A stretch of DNA of 5,849 bases from Candidatus Iainarchaeum sp. GTDB taxonomy: Archaea; Iainarchaeota; Iainarchaeia; Iainarchaeales; Iainarchaeaceae. How positions within the stretch are numbered: the stretch's first letter is position 1; the number at the start of each line of letters is the position of its first letter. The notes under the pieces were generated by a model. That model was not told where the DNA came from. It worked only from the letters and a program-made list of their open reading frames with translations, and did no database searches. Shown one piece after another: positions 1-4,832 of this stretch. Position numbers and translations under genes: made by a program. The DNA is taken from positions 5,427-11,275 of the forward strand of contig DUGC01000071.1 of NCBI GenBank assembly GCA_013331625.1, read 5' to 3'.

Positions 1-47
1 GTCTTCGACGGGGCTGGCTTCGCACTCAACAAATCACTGCTGGCCAT
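1..47 (-). CDS. rpoA2: Probable RNA polymerase subunit A'' (3'-partial, only the first codons)
   Basis: ATG at 47-45 opens a frame reading MASSDLLSAKPAPSK to the window edge, seven bases after the A' stop. In Archaea the gene after A' is normally A'', which completes the largest subunit with the trigger loop, cleft and jaw. The 15 visible codons carry no diagnostic motif, so identity rests on position. Start choice is uncertain: the strong AGGAGG at 55-50 is only two bases from this ATG, closer than usual. An in-frame GTG at 65-63, overlapping the A' end and adding six residues (MRNEED), is the alternative. Confidence 0.65.
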   Translation of the reverse strand, partial: MASSDLLSAKPAPSK

Positions 48-49
48 AT

Positions 50-55
50 CCTCCT
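50..55 (-). promoter_or_regulatory. Strong Shine-Dalgarno AGGAGG before rpoA2
   Basis: AGGAGG is complementary to the archaeal 16S 3' end and begins at the last base of the A' stop codon. It lies only two bases from the ATG at 47. This either marks a tightly spaced start or sits inside a slightly longer coding region beginning at GTG 65. Confidence 0.5.
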
Positions 56-2670
56 CATTTCTCACTGTTCATCTTCTCAAGTTCCCTTTTCACTGAAATG
101 CTCTTCCCCTTGAATGACTTTTCAGGGAACACGCCGTCCTCTCCGTACTTGTACTGCACAATGTTCCTTGCTGCGCTCCTCACTGTGCCGTCATTATCCA
201 CAACAAGGTCCTTTAGTGAATTTGCAAGCCTGCGGTAGAGGTATCCTGAAACCTTTGTCGAAACGCCCGTGTCAACCTCCCCCTGCCTTCCTCCCATCGT
301 GTGGTAGAAGTACTCCTTGCTCTTCATCCCTTCCATGAAATTGTGGTAAACAAACCCGCCTGCATCAATCCCCACATCCCCTCTGCGGTTGAGCGCTATG
401 AGCCTGTTCCTAAAGCCCCTTCTTGGCCTTCCTTCCCTCACAGAAGCCTGCCCCCACATCCCTGAAAGGTTTGTGAGGTTGAGTATCGAGCCCCTTGATC
501 CTGAAAGTATCATCACATTGCTGTTAAATGAGGGCTTTTCCGCAAGCACGCTCTCGACTGTTTCCTTGAGGATCTGCTTTTGTATCTTCTCCTTTGCGGC
601 AGCTGCCGTCCTCATCATGGCGATCTCAAAGCTCTCCTGATAGGTCCTTCCGGGCAGCGTTTCAAGGTTTCCCTTGTGGAACTTTTTCACATGCTCGTTT
701 GTTATCTCTCGCATCTCCTCAACGGCCTTTTCCCGGACTTTGAGGACCTTGCCGCTTGGGGTGTATTCCTCAAGGCTCACAGTCATCCCGACTTCTGCAA
801 TGAAGCTTGAAACTATCTTTGAAATCTTGTCATAAAAGTTCGTGAGTACTGAATGCGGATAGTCCCTTGCCAGCGCGTCCACAAGCTTTCCCTTCCCTTC
901 CCCAAGGCTCATTGAGTCAATGACCCCTGACTTCAGGTTCCCGTTCTCTATCTTTACAATCAGGTCTCCCTCATAAGGGTCCTTTAGCGCAGGGTGGTTC
1001 GGATCCATGTTCTTCACATGCTGGTAGAACCTCGTCTTGTATTCCATGTTGAGGTCCTTTGGCAATAGCTGCGAGAAAATGAGCTTGCCGCTGTATTTCC
1101 CTTTCCCAAGATCTGGCTTGGGGATGTCTTCAAGGCCCATGATCTGGAAGAAGCGGAATGCCTGCTCTTTTGTGAGCACAGTCTGCTTCATGGTGAGTAT
1201 GAAACAGCCCGACACCCCGTCCTCGTCAAGTATTATCACCGGCGCCCCGTAGCGCGGGGATATTATCTGCTTTTCAACAAGCATGAGTTCAGAGGCTTCA
1301 GTGATACCTTCTGGCGTCTGGGGCACATGCATGTTCATTTCATCGCCATCGAAATCAGCGTTATATGGCTTGCACACAATGGGGTTCAGGCGGAATGTCT
1401 TGTCAGTCATGATCCTTGCCCTGTGCGCCATCATCGAGAGCCTGTGGAGCGAAGGCTGCCTGTTGAACAAAACAATGTCGCCGTTCTTGAGCTTGCGGTC
1501 AACCCTGTAGCCTGCATCGAGCTCTTTTACGATCTCCTCTTTCGTGACATCGGTGACTTTTTTCCTCATGCCATCAGGCCTTGCAACATAGACCACGCGG
1601 CCCTTGTTTATGAGTTCGCGGCACTCCTCAAGGTTGTTTTTGGTGACAACTTCGGGCACTGTCATGTTATCTGCAATCTCTGCCGGAACCCCCAGCTCAT
1701 TGATTGAAATCATGGGGTCTGGCGTGATGATTGAGCGTGCCGCAAAATTGACGCGCTTTCCTGTAAGGTTATAGCGGAACCTCCCTTTCTTTCCCTGAAG
1801 CCTTTGCACGAGTGTGCGAAGTGCCCTTCCGCTCCTGTGCTTTGCGGGCGGGACGCCTGCTGTGTTGTTATTGAAATAAGTGGTGACATGGTACTGGAGC
1901 AGGTCCCACAAATCCTCTATTATGAGCTGTGGCGCGCCTGCATCAATGTTGTCTTTAAGCCTCATGTTGATCCTGATAATGTCCACAAGCTTGTGTGTGA
2001 GGTCATCTTCGCTCTTTATCCCTGATTCAAGCGTGATGCTTGGCCTCAGATTGATCGGGGGGACCTGCAGCGCGGTCATCACAAACCACTCAGGCCTCAG
2101 CTTCCCTTTTTCATAGCCAAAGAACTCAAGGTCCTTATCCGGCACCTTTTCCATCCACTCCCTGATCTCTGTCGGATAGATCCTGTCTTTATCAATGTAA
2201 AAATTCGTCGGCTTGTCAAGCACAACCATCCTGCGCTCCTGGGAGCAGTGCACGCATTTTTTGGACTTTTTGGTGCGTGCAAGGATTTTTTTGGGGATAT
2301 CAAGTGTAGGGTCGTCTATATAGACACGAAGCTGTTCGAGCTTGTCGTCAGGGATAGATATCCTTCCGCATGCCTGGCATGTTGCCTGCATGAGGTTTTC
2401 AAGCTTTTTGCCAAATTCGCTGTGGCACACAGGCCTTACAAGCTCGATGTGGCCAAAATGCCCCGGGCACCTTTTCATTGTGTTGCCGCATGTCTTGCAG
2501 CGAAGGCCGGGATTGATGACTCCGAGGTGGTTATCCATAAGGCCGCCTTCCATGGGAAAGCCGTCCTTGTCATAAGTCTCAGGGCTCTTGATTTCAATAG
2601 CTGACATTTTCCTTATCTGCTCGGGGGAGAGTATCCTGAACTCAATTCCCTTGATGCGCTTCATCATCAT
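55..2670 (-). CDS. rpoA1: RNA polymerase subunit A'
   Basis: This is the N-terminal part of the largest subunit and contributes the catalytic Mg2+ site. At 871 residues it is normal for archaeal A'. Domains in order: clamp (about 8-310) with zinc ligands Cys58, Cys61, Cys68, His71 and a second set Cys98, Cys101, Cys139, Cys142; active-site domain (about 315-480) with NRQPSLHRLSMM and NADFDGD at 437-443 supplying the three catalytic Asp residues; pore (about 483-640); funnel (about 665-770); and the bridge-helix region (about 785-822, HTMGGRQGEVDTGVS). It ends with YGEDGVFPEKS, the usual A' end before the A'/A'' split. Three in-frame ATGs (2670, 2667, 2664) open the gene; the first is used here, since KRIKGIEFRILSPEQIRKMS aligns with family N-termini. 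The bridge helix and the LSGMWGQAS segment (735-743) differ from consensus. It follows B' by 22 bp. Confidence 0.98.
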   Translation of the reverse strand: MMMKRIKGIEFRILSPEQIRKMSAIEIKSPETYDKDGFPMEGGLMDNHLGVINPGLRCKTCGNTMKRCPGHFGHIELVRPVCHSEFGKKLENLMQATCQACGRISIPDDKLEQLRVYIDDPTLDIPKKILARTKKSKKCVHCSQERRMVVLDKPTNFYIDKDRIYPTEIREWMEKVPDKDLEFFGYEKGKLRPEWFVMTALQVPPINLRPSITLESGIKSEDDLTHKLVDIIRINMRLKDNIDAGAPQLIIEDLWDLLQYHVTTYFNNNTAGVPPAKHRSGRALRTLVQRLQGKKGRFRYNLTGKRVNFAARSIITPDPMISINELGVPAEIADNMTVPEVVTKNNLEECRELINKGRVVYVARPDGMRKKVTDVTKEEIVKELDAGYRVDRKLKNGDIVLFNRQPSLHRLSMMAHRARIMTDKTFRLNPIVCKPYNADFDGDEMNMHVPQTPEGITEASELMLVEKQIISPRYGAPVIILDEDGVSGCFILTMKQTVLTKEQAFRFFQIMGLEDIPKPDLGKGKYSGKLIFSQLLPKDLNMEYKTRFYQHVKNMDPNHPALKDPYEGDLIVKIENGNLKSGVIDSMSLGEGKGKLVDALARDYPHSVLTNFYDKISKIVSSFIAEVGMTVSLEEYTPSGKVLKVREKAVEEMREITNEHVKKFHKGNLETLPGRTYQESFEIAMMRTAAAAKEKIQKQILKETVESVLAEKPSFNSNVMILSGSRGSILNLTNLSGMWGQASVREGRPRRGFRNRLIALNRRGDVGIDAGGFVYHNFMEGMKSKEYFYHTMGGRQGEVDTGVSTKVSGYLYRRLANSLKDLVVDNDGTVRSAARNIVQYKYGEDGVFPEKSFKGKSISVKRELEKMNSEK

Positions 2671-2692
2671 GCCAAACCAACCCCGCTTCCCT

Positions 2693-4528
2693 TTACACCT
2701 TGTCTGTTAATATCAGCTTGGGGTAAACCCCTAATGCCTTGAGCTCGTCGAGCAGCAGCTTGAATCCATAGCTCATTTCAACCGGATAGATCCTGCTGTC
2801 ACTCGTTTCAAGGCACCTTTTCACCTTTCTTATCTGGTCCTCAAAGCCTATCACTCCTGAAGTCTCCGAGACCCACATAGTGACCTTGTCCGAATCGTCA
2901 ATGAATTTTTCCTGTAAAAGCATTGCAGCGCCATGGCCGACAAGGGTTTCACCCTCCATCTCACCAAAGCGCAGGCCGCCTTCCTTTTCCTTCCCTTCAG
3001 TCGGCTGCCTTGTAAGTATCTGCACAGGCCCCCTTGCCCTTGACTGGATCTTGTGCGCAGTCATGTGGAAGAGCCTTCTGTATGCAACCACGCCTGTAAA
3101 AATCTCTCCCCTGATCCGCTGGCCAGTGGTCCCGTCATAGAACAGTTCCTTGCCGTTCTGCTTGAACCCGGCCTTGAGGAGCATCTGCTCAATTTCCCCC
3201 TGTGGCATCCCTGTAAAAGGCGTGCCGTCAATCTGGGTTGCCTTGAGCGCCGCGGCTTTCCCTGCAAGCATTTCGAGCAGGTGCCCGATTGTCATCCTTG
3301 AAGGAATTGAATGCGGATTGAGTATAAGGTCGGGCTTGATCCCGTCAGGGGTGAATGGCATGTCCTCTTCAGGGACAATGAGCCCCACAACGCCTTTCTG
3401 CCCGTGCTTTGAGCTGAACTTGTCGCCAAGTGCAGGGATCCTCTCACTCCTGATCTTGACCTTCACAAGCTTGTTTCCGGCATCAGATTCAGTGACAAAA
3501 ACCCTGTCAACAAAGCCTTCCTTGCCTTTCCTTATCGTAACCGAGGATTCCCTGCGTTTTTCCTGGACAACGCCAAATTCATTGATCTCTTCCAAAAACC
3601 GCGGGGGCGAAGTCCTCCCTATTATAACATCATTTTCCCCGACATAGGATTCGATCTGGATAATGCCGTCCTCGCCAAGCTTTTTATATGCAGCTTCGCC
3701 AAGGTGGCCTACAGTTTCAATTGGAGGTATTTCAAACTTGTCTATCTGCCCCCCGGGGTACCTGTTCTCTGCGCTCTCATAAGTCCTGAAGTATGCGCTC
3801 CTTCCAAGGCCGCGGTCAACCGCGCCCTTATTGAGCACTATTGCATCAAGGATGTTGAATCCATAAGGCATTATTGCAACCACAAAATTCTGGACCTGCG
3901 GCCTCTTGTTCAGGCCGATCATGTCCATCGTCTTGGTCTTCACAAGGGATTTTTGCGGGTAATAGAGCAAAAATCCTTCGGTATCAGTGCGCAGGTTGAT
4001 GTTGCTTGCCCCAAAGCCCTGCGCCTGCTTGAACATCTTTGCCCCGTGCAGGACCTTTCCTGCCATGTCATGCTCAAGGTAGGGGACCATCGAGCTGATT
4101 ATGCTCAGCATTGTCGAAGGGTCGATCTCAAGGTGCGTGTGCTCTTTTGTAAGCTCATCTTGGGCTGGCGCGATGAATGCGTTCTCCTCTTCCTCGGCAT
4201 CAAGGTATTCAATGAAACCCTGCTCTATGAGGTCGTTCCATGTAAGCTTTCCTTCAGAGAGCTGCTTGACATTTTCATCAGTGATCTTGAGCTTGCCGTT
4301 TTCGACGACAAGCAAAGGGCGCTGCACCCTCCCCGCATCTGTGTTGATATAAACTTCATTGGTATCCTCGTGGTATGCGATATTTATCTGGGGTGAAACC
4401 TTGCTCTCGCGCCTCCTGCCGATAATTTCCTTTGTGAGCCTTAAGGGATCGCCATGGAATCCGATTAGCCTTCCGTTAATATAGACCTTCGCGCTTTTTG
4501 CCGCATCCGCCACCAAATCACCAACCAC
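2693..4528 (-). CDS. rpoB1: RNA polymerase subunit B'
   Basis: This is the C-terminal half of the split second-largest subunit, which binds the RNA-DNA hybrid and forms part of the active site and clamp. The 611 residues match the usual length of about 600. Domains in order: external 1 (about 14-75, KVYINGRLIG, DAGRVQRPLLVV), external 2 (about 95-130, IEYLDAEEEE), hybrid-binding (about 130-500, GDKFSSKHGQKG at 368-379, PHSIPSRMTIGHL at 405-417) and clamp/anchor (about 505-605, LTRQPTEG, GGLRFGEMEGE). The start is GTG 4528 with GGAG four bases upstream; GTG 4513, preceded by GGTGAT, is an alternative. Oddities: the usual SPRN segment reads AGKV (156-159), GYNxED reads GFNILD (223-228), and three of four C-terminal zinc cysteines are missing, with only Cys572 nearby. 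A 22-bp gap separates it from A'. Family assignment is certain. Confidence 0.97.
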   Translation of the reverse strand: MVGDLVADAAKSAKVYINGRLIGFHGDPLRLTKEIIGRRRESKVSPQINIAYHEDTNEVYINTDAGRVQRPLLVVENGKLKITDENVKQLSEGKLTWNDLIEQGFIEYLDAEEEENAFIAPAQDELTKEHTHLEIDPSTMLSIISSMVPYLEHDMAGKVLHGAKMFKQAQGFGASNINLRTDTEGFLLYYPQKSLVKTKTMDMIGLNKRPQVQNFVVAIMPYGFNILDAIVLNKGAVDRGLGRSAYFRTYESAENRYPGGQIDKFEIPPIETVGHLGEAAYKKLGEDGIIQIESYVGENDVIIGRTSPPRFLEEINEFGVVQEKRRESSVTIRKGKEGFVDRVFVTESDAGNKLVKVKIRSERIPALGDKFSSKHGQKGVVGLIVPEEDMPFTPDGIKPDLILNPHSIPSRMTIGHLLEMLAGKAAALKATQIDGTPFTGMPQGEIEQMLLKAGFKQNGKELFYDGTTGQRIRGEIFTGVVAYRRLFHMTAHKIQSRARGPVQILTRQPTEGKEKEGGLRFGEMEGETLVGHGAAMLLQEKFIDDSDKVTMWVSETSGVIGFEDQIRKVKRCLETSDSRIYPVEMSYGFKLLLDELKALGVYPKLILTDKV

Positions 4529-4625
4529 AAAACTCCAAAACCATCCGCATCAAATTCAATTCCCGAACCAGAATTTCCAATTCAGTGTTCCGTTTCCTTT
4601 TTTCACATCCCCGTGCAATTTTCAT
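4518..4625 (-). CDS. 35-codon ORF overlapping the start of rpoB1 (doubtful leader ORF)
   Basis: ATG at 4625 opens a frame that ends at TGA 4520-4518, inside the first codons annotated for B'. The product is rich in Lys, Arg, Glu and Leu, with stretches KRKRNTELEILVREL and NLMRMVLEF that could form an amphipathic helix. No clear ribosome-binding site precedes it. If translated, it would finish four bases upstream of the alternative B' start GTG 4513 and could couple to it. It is short enough to be chance, and no family is recognised. Confidence 0.18.
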   Translation of the reverse strand: MKIARGCEKRKRNTELEILVRELNLMRMVLEFCGW

Positions 4626-4652
4626 TTTTTATCCGGCATTTATGATTTTTTC
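4617..4652 (-). promoter_or_regulatory. AT-rich stretch upstream of rpoB1, possible promoter
   Basis: The minus strand contains AAAAAATCATAAATG (4651-4637) and GATAAAAAATGAAAATT (4633-4617), separated by GC-rich bases. Either A/T block could serve as a TATA element with an A-rich BRE-like flank, giving a start roughly 25 bases downstream and a leader of 60 to 85 bases before the B' start at 4528. Neither block closely fits the archaeal TATA consensus, so this is weak. It would matter if the upstream T-tract terminates. Confidence 0.2.
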
Positions 4653-4660
4653 TTCTGGTT

Positions 4661-4681
4661 CCTTGCACCTGAGGTGAGAGG
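4661..4681. repeat. Imperfect inverted repeat CACCT-G-AGGTG with flanking pairs
   Basis: CACCT (4666-4670) and AGGTG (4672-4676) form a short dyad, and CCT/AGG add three outer pairs after two mismatched positions. It is the third dyad in the spacer and lies just before the AT-rich stretch. The loop is small, so a DNA-level role or chance is possible. Confidence 0.45.
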
Positions 4682-4714
4682 CCCCGCAGAGCATCCACGT
4701 TGTGAGGGTGGCCC

Positions 4715-4724
4715 AAAAGAAAAA
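4715..4724 (-). terminator. T-rich tract (T5-C-T4), possible archaeal terminator
   Basis: On the transcribed strand TTTTTCTTTT falls four to thirteen bases after the mini-ORF stop and downstream of two hairpins. Archaeal polymerase can terminate at runs of about five or more T without a hairpin. It could partly terminate the B'' transcript before B'. The tract is short and interrupted, so this is tentative. Confidence 0.3.
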
Positions 4725-4727
4725 GCG

Positions 4728-4832
4728 TTATTTGAGCTTGGCCCCCATGCCCTTCAACAGTTTCGGCTGTTGGGTACGACAGTCCATACAAGTATGGACT
4801 TGGCTCGCTTCGCTCGCACCTTTTACGTTCAT
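4728..4832 (-). CDS. 34-codon mini-ORF ending in a near copy of the B'' C-terminus
   Basis: This short frame opens with ATG at 4832, overlapping the B'' TGA as ATGA, and ends at TAA 4730-4728. A GGGAGTGA stretch at 4847-4840 could act as a ribosome-binding site about 10 bases upstream, so coupled reinitiation is possible. The product begins MNVKGASEASQVHTCMDC and has one CxxC pair (Cys15, Cys18). Its last 11 residues, KLLKGMGAKLK, match KLIKDMGVKLK at the B'' end in 8 of 11 positions, and both copies stop immediately after. The frame is also open upstream to 4865, so a one-base slip in the B'' tail would fuse the two. It may be a translated mini-protein, a remnant of a duplicated B'' 3' end, or part of an inserted element. 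I see no known domain, and coding status is uncertain. Confidence 0.35.
   Translation of the reverse strand: MNVKGASEASQVHTCMDCRTQQPKLLKGMGAKLK
4751..4774. repeat. Hairpin with 6-bp stem, extended by 2 bp past a bulge
   Basis: CAACAG (4755-4760) and CTGTTG (4767-4772) pair around a six-base loop. CC at 4751-4752 can pair with GG at 4773-4774 past a two-base bulge. It lies seven bases from the 20-bp inverted repeat, so the transcript could fold into two consecutive stems just after B''. Confidence 0.65.
4781..4800. repeat. Perfect inverted repeat, 9-bp arms, 2-base centre
   Basis: AGTCCATAC at 4781-4789 is followed by AA and its exact reverse complement GTATGGACT at 4792-4800. In RNA it would form a stem with the innermost pairs open; in DNA it looks like a dyad for a dimeric binding protein or a recombination site. 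It lies inside the mini-ORF. Role unknown. Confidence 0.85.
4803..4817. repeat. Short direct repeat GCTCGC-TTC-GCTCGC
   Basis: Two copies of GCTCGC are separated by TTC. On the minus strand it reads GCGAGC-GAA-GCGAGC and encodes ASEAS in the mini-ORF. The central GCGAAGC can form a tight mini-hairpin. It starts 12 bases beyond the B'' stop and may mark the left edge of an inserted repeat. Confidence 0.6.

Larger units (their letters stand above)
4529..4828. other. Structured 300-bp spacer between rpoB2 and rpoB1, possible inserted element
   Basis: B'' and B' genes are usually adjacent or overlapping, so this gap is long for the operon. It holds, in transcription order, a GC-rich direct repeat (4817-4803), a perfect inverted repeat (4800-4781), a second hairpin (4774-4751), a T-rich tract (4724-4715), a third hairpin (4681-4661), an AT-rich stretch (4652-4617) and an ORF running into B'. 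I found no tRNA-like T-arm, no rRNA segment and no transposase. The clustered dyads would suit a dispersed repeat or MITE-like insertion, or a structured leader controlling B'; one genome window cannot decide. Only the 3' half, from about 4650 down, looks like ordinary AT-rich intergenic DNA. Confidence 0.5.

Noticed and set aside
1327..1707. 126-codon plus-strand frame opposite the rpoA1 active-site region
   Set aside because: It is antisense to the invariant NADFDGD-containing part of A'; its composition follows from the real gene.
3704..4396. 230-codon open frame on the plus strand, antisense to rpoB1
   Set aside because: It lies wholly within conserved B' codons, shows no recognisable domain, and is explained by codon bias leaving the opposite strand open.
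4550..4610. Possible tRNA T-arm (GGTTCGG loop between AATTC and GAATT)
   Set aside because: No matching acceptor, D or anticodon arms could be laid out around it; the AT-rich stem is probably chance.
4603..4791. 62-codon minus-strand frame in the spacer
   Set aside because: It overlaps the mini-ORF in another frame, runs through the hairpins and T-tract, starts at an ATG inside the palindrome without a ribosome-binding site, and has no recognisable family.
4770..4800. CxxC pair of the mini-ORF as a replacement for the lost B' zinc ribbon
   Set aside because: A single CxxC pair in a 34-residue, possibly untranslated peptide cannot make a four-ligand site, and the flanks do not resemble the B' ribbon.
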